Assembly (NCBI GenBank): GCA_026315105.1
Contig: CM048745.1
Span: 153,037,323-153,101,322, forward strand
Direction: 5' to 3'
Origin: Locusta migratoria
Taxonomy: Eukaryota; Arthropoda; Insecta; Orthoptera; Acrididae
DNA: 64,000 bases
The notes beneath the pieces are model-generated. The model was not told where the DNA came from. It did no database searches and worked only from the letters and a program-made list of their open reading frames with translations. Positions 54,263 through 63,974 of the stretch are shown here, in pieces; positions within the stretch are counted from its first letter, which is position 1, and each line of letters starts with the position of its first letter. Both the position numbers and the translations under genes were made by a program.

Positions 54263-55300
54263 CAGGAAGAGTAAGCCCACAGTCTAACACATACAGTCGC
54301 GACACTCACTGCTGTGAAAGTTGTTTGCAACTGTCAGGTGCTGCGTCACTAGCGCTCCTACCTGTGGTAAAGCCGCCGTATGAGTGATGTTTCTTTGTAA
54401 TTACTTGTATGCGTAATTAACGAAATAGTTGGTACAGTTTTTGCGTTACAAGCATTATTAAAATATTGAGGGATATACAGTATAGTATTTTCTTACTATG
54501 ACAAGAGTTTTTTGACGGCTATCAATTCGGTGTGTACTCTAAAGATTCGAACATTTTTAGGCTTCATCTGTCTTTTTGATAGGCGCATATTCGTTTGAGT
54601 GTCATTAATTTAGCTTAAGAAGACCATGTGTTGAAGATTATTGCAGCTTGTGGTTCAGTTGTAGCAACAATTGTGCAATTGGGTTCTTGTTTGTTGCGAA
54701 CTGTTTGATTGCTGTTTCCGTTTTTTTGCCTGGTCTGTGATGTTTTTCCTTCAGCTACACTGTGGTGACTGCTTTGGTACGTTAAATACAGTAGTTACTG
54801 CATTCTATATGCATTTCCTACGTTCCACTCTCAACGATTTTACTGAAATTGTAGTGAGTAGTGAGTAGAAAAGCGACGACTTTTTGCCAAAGGCAGGTCT
54901 TCCGGTGTTTCTTATCCATTTCTTATTTTTAATAGACAATGATATTATTCAGCAAAAGTTGTAGGTTACAAAATAATTGTAAATAAACTGTCCTGCAATG
55001 TACCATTTTGTACCTCATCAGGGAACTCATTAAACATAATAACGACAAAGGTGGAGCCAATTTTAAATTATTACCTATTTTTATGGCACTACATACGTTC
55101 CCTAGAGTGAAAAGTTTGTAAAAATCAATACAAACGATACTATTCGCACTCATCCAATACCGTATTCAGAAACGTAGCTTGCCGGCCGCTTGGAGCGCTG
55201 CAGTCGTAGTGTATAACAGAAATCTGTGGGAGTGTCGTGACTGTTTATGTTAGACTGTGGTAAGCCTGACAATCCGTGTGACGTCAGGAGGGACCTGTGT
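54263..55300. other. Unassigned AT-rich sequence
   Basis: No recognised domain. The left end of the following hAT relic may lie near 55180 but is not identifiable. Confidence 0.4.
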
Positions 55301-55319
55301 GCTGCAGTGTTGCCTAGAT

Positions 55320-56640
55320 GAGCGGGGCCGTGGGTACGGAGCTGGAGGACTCAGTCAGCAATAGCGCTCTCGACGACAATCACATGGCGAGTACAAGCGA
55401 AACGGAGCCTTCGGCTTTACTTTCTGTATGGTAAAACCTGCTCCCTTTTGTACAATGCGGTGAAGTTAAAAAGAAAGCGTCTGGTGTGTAACACAGAAGT
55501 ACGAAGAATTAAAAAACTAGAGGAATTTACAGCGTTATTATTCCCTGTGTCTTGCAAATGAGTATAGGAAATATGAAGGCGAAGAACGAGACGCCTTAAT
55601 ATCTGAATCAAAGATCCGTGCTGATGTGGACGACTATCAGAGTAGCGAAGCGTCTGTCCGTCTGCGTTACAGAATAGCTTTACACACAGCTAGGGAAGTT
55701 AGACCATTTACTGAGGGTTTCTGTGCTCCTGATCGTACTCTCTCTGAAGAATGTGAGGAAAATCTGGAAACTCTTTGTAACCATTATGAGTCCAGGTTTG
55801 AAAATGTTGAAATACTGTCTACTATATTTCAGATCTTTGCAACACCATTTTCGGTGGATGTTAACTTCTCTGTCCCAGCCTCGCCGCCACTTTTGTGTCT
55901 CGTTATCCCCGGTTGTCTCGGGTGTCGGTGGCCGAGTGGAAAGAGACCGACACAGGAATAAAGGATGCACGCTTGTGCAGGTACGAAGGTGACCAGCCAG
56001 TGGGACAGCAGAAAGTAGAAACACTAGAGTAAATTAGAACGAGATATATATTTCATAGAGACTTACTAATACTTAACTTTTACATAGTTCTTGACTGCAG
56101 AATGCTGATACATAGATTAGATAGAGGCCTGCCTACTAATGATTCCTAGTGCCTATCCGATAGCCAAGTCTTAACTGGTGCCTATCTGATTCCCAAGTGG
56201 CCGATGCAGCAGTCGTGGCCACGAGCGGAGTTGCAGCAGAGGGCGCTCGTGGCCGACGTCGTAAGAACGCCGCGCCATGCGTGCATGGCGGCGCGCTGCG
56301 AAAGTACGTGGCGCGCACTTTAGACTTGTGCGACACCACATTAACAATGTTCCTACCAGGTTTCAAATGGAACTATTAATTTAAATTGCCTTATCGTATT
56401 TCTGAGGTTGTATGCCCTTTTTCAAGGATGTTGGGTATTTTCGGTTCCACTTATGTTGTGAACAATTCTTTTCTATTATGAAATTAGCAAAGTTCCAATA
56501 CCTTGTCAGATCACAACCCAACCTGTATTCTTCGATTAAAAATATCTCAAACATTGCATCCTAACGTTGGAAAAAAAACCGAAGTGAAAAATGTCGGAAA
56601 ATGTTTACTTAATTGTACTGTACAGCTTTGGTGTAAATTG
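55320..56640 (+). pseudogene. hAT-type (GTF2IRD2/ZBED-like) transposase relic, split by an LTR
   Basis: The opening ATG frame (MSGAVGTELEDSVSN) has no recognised domain. Then, in shifting frames, come LISESKIRADVDDYQSSEAS, LRYRIALHTAREVRPFTEGF and CAPDRTLSEECEENLETL. These resemble the region before the catalytic core of hAT transposases related to GTF2IRD2. A jump leads to the C-terminal part, FQIFATPFSVDVN. After the LTR (from 56341) the frame resumes as NNVPTRFQMELL, then CEQFFSIMKLAKFQ and CILRLKISQTLHPNVGK, the hAT dimerisation (hATC) signature. The catalytic core is deleted. Confidence 0.65.
55866..56340 (-). mobile_element. LTR with 30 bp of internal sequence, inserted in the hAT relic
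   Basis: The LTR lies at 55896-56340 (445 bp, minus). 55866-55895 is adjacent primer-binding-region sequence (reverse of GGCGGCGAGGCTGGGACAG). The target duplication TTAAC is at 55861-55865 and 56341-56345. The LTR matches that at 42982-43451. No gag or pol, and only one LTR. Confidence 0.85.
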
Positions 56641-57300
56641 AAGAGAAAACTGTATTACGTACAATTCTCTTTTCTTCATAATAGTACTATCCTTTAATTA
56701 TACCTGCTTTATAATGTTAATTAGCATAGCGTAGAACTCACCATATTCTTCACACCACATCTGTTCCCTGCCTTTCCTATACTGCTGCACTCCACACACT
56801 GCGTTTTGTTTGTCCGTGCAGCAGTACAGAGCGCGTGACGTCACAGGTCAACTCTCCTTCCTTGTGAGCAGGCAGAGAGGCCTGGAATGACGTCACACCG
56901 GCGCTCCCTGTCCTTCCCTGGTATATGATAAAGTTGCGAATTTTCGGACGATATGAGATGTTTGTTTTGTAACATGTGTTTTTATGCTACAATTAAATAA
57001 GGCAATACACGTACGTCACTTTCTCAGCGGACTGTAATCGTACCAATAACGATGTCTATTATGATCCGATAACTATTCAAATAAAGCCGTACACTCGAAT
57101 ATCACGTTTGCACCAAGTTAAGTGACCGAAAGTCGATAACTGTTCGTGCTGCTTCGATACAGTGTGTGACGTAAAAGTGACGTCACGTTTGTTCCAAGTT
57201 GTGTGAGAAGAACGTTACCCGGTCTGGACAGGTGCGTGGCTAGCCGAGTGTTCCCCTCCCCACCCCCTACCCTTTGACGCCACGGTGGCGGCTACCTGGC
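56641..57300. other. Unassigned sequence with three TGACGTCA motifs
   Basis: The palindromic octamer TGACGTCA occurs at 56836-56843, 56888-56895 and 57178-57185. No coding frame or TATA-initiator arrangement can be assigned. A direct repeat TCACGTTTG(C/T)(A/T)CCAAGTT lies at about 57103 and 57182. Confidence 0.45.
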
Positions 57301-57309
57301 AGTCACTAC

Positions 57310-57779
57310 GTTTACATGCAACACATATTCCGGAAGACGAAAACCGATTTTCATAAACCGTTTTTCGCTGTCGTGTTTACATGGCATAGCCTGAATCGGT
57401 TTTCCTAGCGCACTTAACATGGCGGCTGAAAAACAGCTGATTCAGTTCCTGATTTAGTCAGCATAATCGCTATTTTTCATTATTTAAATACACAGATTTA
57501 TCTTCACTCTAATATTTATACTTTTATTTCACGTTAAAAAATATCACCCTTTCAATATGTGCCGAAAATTCATAACAAGAAAACACAATCTGAAAAGCCA
57601 AGAACGCTTCAAAAACGGTTGCGTTTACATGGGCACGAAAATCGATTGTGGAACTGGAAATCCGCTTTAGAGAAGCGGATTTCCAGAATCGATTTTGGAG
57701 TGTTTACATGAGCAACCAAAAGCGGAATTGGGAAATCGGTTTACGAAATACGGTTTTGGGAGCCCATGTAAACGGGGTG
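57310..57779. mobile_element. MITE with 9-bp target duplication and GTTTACATG subterminal repeats
   Basis: A perfect target duplication AGTCACTAC lies at 57301-57309 and 57780-57788. The ends carry GTTTACATG and CATGTAAAC, with GGGGTG outside on the right only. The GTTTACATG motif recurs near 57385, 57623 and 57699. A perfect 14-bp-arm hairpin (CTGGAAATCCGCTT) lies at 57654-57686. No coding region. The 9-bp duplication suggests a MULE-like mover; hAT (8 bp) is the alternative. Confidence 0.8.
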
Positions 57780-57799
57780 AGTCACTACTTGCTAGAGCC

Positions 57800-58087
57800 A
57801 TCCCGCGGGGCTCCTGTGAAGTTGGCACCCCTTTTTTCTAAATATGTAAATATTTCAGAGTTCTAGACATATACGTAATAGATCTGAAGTTCTCCGTACA
57901 AAATTTAAATAGTTACACAAAATTTCGCGAAAAAATTAGACAAAATACAACAAATTTTAGTTTTTTTCAAATCATTAGTCTATTAGCGCAAACATAGTTC
58001 TAACCACAGTTCTAAATAGCCCCCAAAGAGTTCTACGTGAATCCTAATAGTAGTATTTTTCTGTGAAGATTATACTTTATGAGATAA
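57800..58087 (-). repeat. Copy of the 60.7-62.2 kb repeat, interrupted by Helitrons
   Basis: GAGTTCTAGACATATACG, GAAGTTCTCCGTACAAAATT and AGATTATACTTTATGAGATA match, partly inverted, the repeat unit described at 60672. Similarity resumes at about 60656. Confidence 0.65.
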
Positions 58088-59740
58088 CTAGCTTACATGC
58101 TCGTGCTTCGCAACGGTTGTTAAAGAGGGACCTGTGTATATCGTGGTTTTTAGGGTTCCGGACGTAGGTCAGCAAAAACAGAATCCTTGTTGGACCGCTC
58201 GGTCAATATATTGAGTTCTCTTAGCCAAGATGTCGAATTTAAGTAGAAGTCATTGTCGAAAACGATGAATGTTCATAAAGTTTTTCGTACAAAAAGTGAA
58301 TTTCCTCTGCAACGATTTGAATTCAATATTAGGTTGTGCTCATAAAGTTACGACTGCAGTGTGTAATTGTCTGGCGTAAACTTACGAAAACACTTCTATC
58401 GTTGAATGAGAAGTAGTAATAACAACAACAGCGCCATGTATTGGTTCAGTGGTGTAGTAATAAACTGTTTCTCTCACAGTAAGTTTATGCTGAAGTATTA
58501 GTATGTTGCAGTTTTCCACTGGGGACAATGAAGTTATTCTGTATGCAGTGCTCCCTATGATCGAAAACTCGACGAATACTGAAAGTCTGATAATTCAATC
58601 AACAGAGAAGTTCATGTCTGTATAAATAAGACATCATTATGGTGTTAATGTGCGATTAAGTAAGTCTGGGTAATCGTTAAGACATGGCGTAAGCTGATCG
58701 TCTGTATAGAACTTTCCATTAAATATAGTACTTGTCTTGACTGTGTTAGCAGCATTGGCCACTCTTTCAGCTAATACATGTCCCCACGTCCTGCAGTGAC
58801 TACTTTGTAAAGCACAAAGTTGAAATCGACCTTGTGTAATAGAACTATATATTTGGAAGTCGGATTATAACTCTAAGTACAGTTGTCTCTGCAAAAGAAG
58901 ACGTATTTTTCTATCTTAATGAAGGCCACACCAAAAGTAAGAAATAACAAATTTTAATCACAATATTGTAACGAACAATTATGAAAGCAGAGAGGTTTCT
59001 GATGAGTTTGTCGTTCGCGTGTGTATATTATCTCTAGTGGCAGGCACAGATCAGAAATATCTCTGGAGTGAGCATTCAGATGCGCAGAACACATTTTGTT
59101 TTCTCAACATTAAGGTGGGAAAGTCACGTAATATTTGGAAAAATCTACTAATCGCTGACTTTATCGTGGTCCTTTTGTGTTCGGTTAAGACGGATGAACA
59201 TGTATGTGTAAATGGCCCTTTTAGCGAAGCTTCCTCAACTTTCTTGTTTCTTCTGTGACATTTATATCTAAATAAATGGATAGCAACGTGTTTTAAAAAA
59301 TAATTTTTCATCCACTATTTTACCCTCTTACTTGTTGAATTTTCAGAAATACTGTAACTCTTTTTTTTACTCCTGACCAAGAGTCCATATCCGAATTTTC
59401 GTAGTTGTAGCTGAAAATTTGAGTTAATAGCAATATATTTTTTAAAATAAATTTTTTGCGTTCCCATTTTACCCGTCCTTATTGGTTGAATTTCACAAAA
59501 TGCCGAAATTTTGTAGTTCTAGCTTCAAAATTGTTTAAATAGCAACTTATTTTCAATAAACGTTCCATCCCCTATTTCACCCCCTTGCGGGCGGAATATC
59601 AAAAAAACGCTTCTTAAATGACGCCCACAGAGTAAGATCGACTCCCTCTACAAATTTAAAGTTTCTATCTTTAGTGGTTTGAGCTCGGCGATGATGAGTC
59701 ACTCAGTCAGTCAGGACATTGCCTTTCAAATATAGCTCAA
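58088..59740 (-). mobile_element. Helitron C (chimeric, non-autonomous)
   Basis: Minus strand: the 3' end is CTAG at 58088-58091 with the CCGTTGCGAAGCACGAGC hairpin region. 58088-59285 matches the 3' third of Helitron A (reverse of about 33980-35142). 59290-59740 instead matches the 5' part of Helitron D, including the GTCA-rich run and a degraded 5' end near 59740. It directly abuts Helitron E. Confidence 0.8.
58941..59258 (+). CDS. Open frame conserved between Helitrons C and A
   Basis: 106 open codons antisense to the Helitron: NNYESREVSDEFVVRVCILS, then LVAGTDQKYLWSEHSDAQNT and ADFIVVLLCSVKTDEHVCVN. It ends SSTFLFLL-stop. The equivalent in Helitron A (33998-34233) ends identically and differs by an in-frame 6-bp indel and conservative changes (D/E, V/L, F/L). 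There is no in-frame ATG near the aligned start. No domain recognised. Confidence 0.3.
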   Translation, partial: EITNFNHNIVTNNYESREVSDEFVVRVCILSLVAGTDQKYLWSEHSDAQNTFCFLNIKVGKSRNIWKNLLIADFIVVLLCSVKTDEHVCVNGPFSEASSTFLFLL

Positions 59741-60655
59741 CCCCGCTGCTTCGCATGCGTAGGCTGGTTGGTCTGCACCAGTTGTTTCTTTTTAATCCTG
59801 ATGAAGAATCCATATCTTAAGTTTCGTAGTTATAGCTTGAAATATGAGTTAACAGCACCATATTTTTCAAAATCAATTTTTGCATCCCGTATTTCACCCC
59901 CTTATTAGTCTAATTTCCAAAAATACCGAAACACGTGTCTTTTAAATTTAAAACCCGCATCCAGATCCGAAAATTTGTAGTTCTAACTTCAAAATTGCCT
60001 AAATAGCAACAGATTTTCGAAAAACATCCCCTCTCCAATTTAACCCCCTTGATGGTCGAATTTCCAAAAATACCGAAACACGTATTTTTTAAATCATAAC
60101 GAACAATACAAATACCAATTTTTGCAGCTGTAGCTTCAAAATTATCTTGACAACAAAGTGTTTTCCAAAATAATTTTGATCCCCTCTTTACCCCCTTAGT
60201 TGTTGTATTTCCAAAAATACCAAAACACGTGTCTTTTTAATCATGATCAAGAGTCCGCATCTTAAGTTTCGTAGTTATAGCTCGAAATTTGAGTTAACAG
60301 CAACATATATTTGAAAATCAATTTTTGCATTCCGTATTTCACACCCTTATTAGTCTAATTTCCAAAAATACCGAAACACGTGTCTTTTAAATTCTGACCC
60401 CGTATCCAAAACCGAAAATTTCTAGTTATAGCTTCAAAATTGCCTAAAAAGCTACGTATTTTCAAAAAACGTTTAATCCCCTATTTCACCTCCTTACGGA
60501 TGGAATATCGAAAAATCGCTTCTTAAATAACGCCTACAGAGTAAGATCAACACCCTCCACAAATTTCAAGTTTATATCTTCAGTGGTTTGGACTGTGAGA
60601 TGATGAGTCAGTCAGTCAGTCAATCGGGACACTTCGTTTGATATATAGAAGAAGA
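59741..60655 (-). mobile_element. Helitron E (D-family), head-to-tail with Helitron C
   Basis: Minus strand: it begins near TCTTCTTCTATATATC and ends CGCATGCGAAGCAGCGGGGT. The CTAG end is reduced to CTA at the junction with C. It carries internal units of about 150 bp like Helitron D (CCAAAAATACCGAAACACG). The right flank TTGCAATAATTGGG rejoins the left flank GAGATAA when both Helitrons are removed. Confidence 0.8.
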
Positions 60656-60671
60656 AGTTGCAATAATTGGG

Positions 60672-62240
60672 AATCCATTTTCACGCTACTGTGAAGTTGG
60701 CACCCCCCTCGTTTGGAAAATACACATTTTTTCTGAGTTCTAGGCAGACATGCGATAGTTCTGGAGTTCTCTGCACAAAGTTTAAATAGTTCTGAACAAA
60801 TTCGGGGAAAAATAGTAATTTATTACAGAAGCCCAATCTGTACTGATTGTAGTTTTGGATGTCCCTCTTCAGCTGTAATATCAAATTTCAGTTACAAGTG
60901 ACAACAGTATATATTGTTAGTAGTAGCACATATCCTATACTGATATTATCGTTAAATCGAACTTGTGGGTTGCTGTTCATTATCTAATAACTAACAAACA
61001 TTTCTTGTAGGCCTATTCTAAATCGATGTCGTATGTATGCATTTATTTATTTATTATTATTTTGAAAAATCTAAAATTTGCTCTAATTTTTTCTTGTTTT
61101 TCTGGGAAATTTTGCAGAACTATTTTAATTCAGTTCAAAGAACTCTTTAACTATAGAATATCTACCCAGAAATCCTAAATAAATGTATATTCTACTTGAC
61201 AGTAGCGTGGAAAATTGAGTACCCATTATTGCAGTTATAAAGTATAATCTGCCCAGAAAAAAAAGTCATTAGGACTTCCTGTAGAACTCGTCGGGAGCTA
61301 TTTAAAACTGTGACCAGAAGTATCTTTGCGCTATTGGGTACTAACTATTTTCAAAAAACTAAAATTTGTTTATTTCTTTATAAATTTTTCCAAAACTTTT
61401 ACAGAACTATGTAACTTTTATACAGATAACTGCAGTACTATTGCGTATCTGTCTGTTACACTGAAAAAAAGTACATTTTTAGAAAAAAAGGGATACCAAT
61501 TTGACAGGAGTCCTCCCGGGCCGAAGATCGAATCCATTTTCACGCTACTGTGAATTTGGCACCCCCTCCTTTGGAAAATATACATTTTTTTCTGAGTTCT
61601 AGTTAGACACGCGATAGTTCTGGAGTTCTCTGCACAAAATTTAAATAGTTCTAAACAAATTCGAGAAAAAAATAGTAATTTTTTACAGAAACCCAATCTG
61701 TACTGATTGTAGTTTTGGATGTCCCTCTTCAGCTGTAATATCAAATTTCAGTTACAAGTGACAACAGTATATATTGTTAGTAGTAGCACAAATCCTATAC
61801 TGATATTATCGTTAAATCGAACTTATGGGTTCTAACTTTTTCATGTTTTTTTTCTTTTTTTTTTCTGGGAAATTTTGCAGAACTATTTTAATTCACTGCA
61901 AAGAACTCTATAACTATAGAATATCTACCCAGAACTCCGAAATAAATGTATATTTAACGTAAAAGAGGTGCTAACTTCACAGTAGCGTGAAAATTGAGTA
62001 CCCATTATTGCAATTATCTCATAAAGTATAATCAGCACAGAAAAAACGTCATTAGGATTTCCTGTAGAACTCGTCGGGAGCTATTTAAAACTGTGACCAG
62101 AAGTATCTTTGCGCTATTGGGTACTAACTATTTTCAAAAAACTAAAATTTGTTTAATTCTTTATAAATTTTTCCCAAACTATTGCAGAAGTATGTAACTT
62201 TTGTACAGAGAACTCCAGAACTATTGCGTATCTGATTAAA
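60672..62240. repeat. Tandem duplication, unit of about 860 bp, with inverted termini
   Basis: Unit 1 (60672-61531) and unit 2 (61532-62240, cut by the foldback) both start TCCATTTTCACGCTACTGTG. They share GTTCTGGAGTTCTCTGCACA, TGTCCCTCTTCAGCTGTAAT and CGTCGGGAGCTATTTAAAAC. Within a unit the two ends are inverted: GCGATAGTTCTGGAGTTCTC near the start against GAGAACTCCAGAACTATTGC near the end. The unit therefore looks like a MITE duplicated in tandem. No coding region. Confidence 0.8.
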
Positions 62241-62251
62241 AAAATCGGAAT

Positions 62252-63342
62252 TTGCGATCAGTTATGGCTTCACTGTACTAGGTTTCGATGGAATACCAAA
62301 GTGCGGCGAATGAAAAGTTGTATCCGGACGGAATTAGAACCCGGGATGTCCTACTTACTAGCCAGACGCGTTGACCACTCCGCCACCGAAGACACAGTGA
62401 CCAACGCGACTACAGAGGACTCTTCCCTGCACGTCTCCCGCCACACCCAAATCTCCATTCGCCACACTGCCTCTGTAATGCTCGCTGCCAGAAACATGTA
62501 TTCCCACATCAGGGAGAACAGACCATGAGGTTTCGAGACGCAATTAATTGTCGTCAGAAGCCCAGCCTCGGCTTGTATACAATTATATATTTTTGACGAT
62601 GATCGCAAATTGCGATTTATTTCATTCATTGAATATTTTTGGAAACATTTTCGTTTCTCTATTTTTGGGTCAACAGCATTCTATTTAAATTTATTAACAA
62701 AGAACAGTCTAGAATGCACTAATTTATTTCATTCAACTAGTTTCAGTCTTATTTAGACCATCTTCAGGAATTTGTCTCCATCGATGTTGTGGAGCTGGCA
62801 GGTGGCTGGGAGCCTTTCAGTGCAGAGCAGTGACGCACTGGAAGGCTCCCAGCTACTTGCCAACTCCACAACATCGATGGAGACAAATTCCTGAAGATGG
62901 TCTAAATAAGACTGAAACTAGTTGAATGAAATAAATTAGTGTATTCTAGACTGATCTTTATTAATAAATTCATTCATTGAACATTGTCATATCGTCAAAA
63001 ATATATAATTGTAAACAAGCCGAGGCTGGGCTCCTGTCGACAACTAATTGTGTCTCGAAACCTCATGGTCTGTTCTCCCTGATGCGGGAATACAGTATTG
63101 TGGCTGCGAGCATTAGCAGAGACAGCGTGGCGAATGGAGATTGGGGTGTGGCGGGAGACGTGCAGGGAAGAGTCCTCTGCAGTCGGGCTGGTCACTGTGT
63201 CCTCGGTGGCGGAGTGGTCAACGTGTCTGCTTAGTAATCAGGAGGTTCCGGGTTTAAATCCCGCCCTGTCACAAATTTCCATTCGCCGCACTTTGGTACT
63301 ACATCCAAACCTAGTATAGTGAAGTCATAACTGATCGCAAAT
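62252..63342. mobile_element. Foldback element of about 1.1 kb with tRNA-like sequence in both arms
   Basis: The outer arms (about 62252-62625 and 62985-63342) are inverted, starting TGCGATCAGTTATGGCTTCA and ending with its inverse. Each arm contains a tRNA-like block: on the right TCGGTGGCGGAGTGGTCAAC (A-box side) and GGTTCCGGGTTTAAATCCC (B-box side). An inner palindrome (about 62695-62945) has longer near-perfect arms, for example CCATCTTCAGGAATTTGTCT and its inverse. It interrupts repeat unit 2, and a 34-bp block (TACAGAGAACTCC...) lies on both sides. Confidence 0.8.
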
Positions 63343-63399
63343 CGCGATTTGTTTCATTCCTCGAACACTGTAAAGTCGTCAAAATATATAATTGTATTT

Positions 63400-63520
63400 A
63401 AATTTAGTACAGAGAACTCCGGAACTATTGCGTACCTGTCTGTAACTCTGAAAAAATGTACATTTTTTTTTTAGAAAACAGGGGTGCCAACCGGAGTTCC
63501 CCCTGGGCAGAAGGTCGCGA
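63400..63520 (+). repeat. Continuation of the interrupted repeat
   Basis: GTACAGAGAACTCCGGAACT, then GTCTGTAACTCTGAAAAAAT and ACATTTTTTTTTTAGAAAAC, match the end of unit 1 (61424-61510). Confidence 0.75.
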
Positions 63521-63539
63521 GTGACTGTCTGGCCTGGAG

Positions 63540-63974
63540 ATGAGACGGCGCCGCCGATGGCCGAGCACGCCTCGAACATGTGCGGATTATGGCGGGCAGG
63601 GCCTGAACTCGATCTGCAGCCGTGACCGCCAGAGCGGTCAGTGCCAGTCACACGACCCGCTCACCTTCAACGAGCTGTCGAACCAGTCCAGCGCAGGGAG
63701 ACGACCCCGCCGCCATGTGACGATGTCAGGCACAGCAGCAGTTTGTAAACACGACTCGCCGCCGCGAGGGACCTTCAGGTTAAAAGCTGTGTCTGTGTTG
63801 AGGATGTTGAACCTATCGTTAAATCAGACAACAAATTGTTCATTAACACAGCAATTTGGTTTAATTATGGCCATGATATTGATGTATATACTATTAAATA
63901 AGAAACAGTGCATTAAACTGATTATGTGCGCAACGGATATTTTAACAAAACAACTGTGGCAAGTCACCATATGA
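63540..63974 (+). CDS. Unrecognised GC-rich open frame
   Basis: A 144-codon frame whose first 80 codons lie in GC-rich DNA (YGGQGLNSICSRDRQSGQCQ, then SHDPLTFNELSNQSSAGRRP). The rest is AT-rich and looks like read-through. The GC-rich part 63540-63780 could be an exon of a host gene reaching beyond the window, but no domain is recognised and no splice sites can be defended. It is also open in part on the other strand. Confidence 0.2.
   Translation: MRRRRRWPSTPRTCADYGGQGLNSICSRDRQSGQCQSHDPLTFNELSNQSSAGRRPRRHVTMSGTAAVCKHDSPPRGTFRLKAVSVLRMLNLSLNQTTNCSLTQQFGLIMAMILMYILLNKKQCIKLIMCATDILTKQLWQVTI

Noticed and set aside
54671..54868. Short cysteine-rich frame
   Set aside because: 65 codons with no motif, not distinguishable from chance in AT-rich DNA.
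63190..63275. tRNA-Leu/Ser-like gene in the large foldback
   Set aside because: An inverted copy lies at 62340-62400 in the other arm and the cloverleaf pairing is poor. It is better read as SINE-like sequence.
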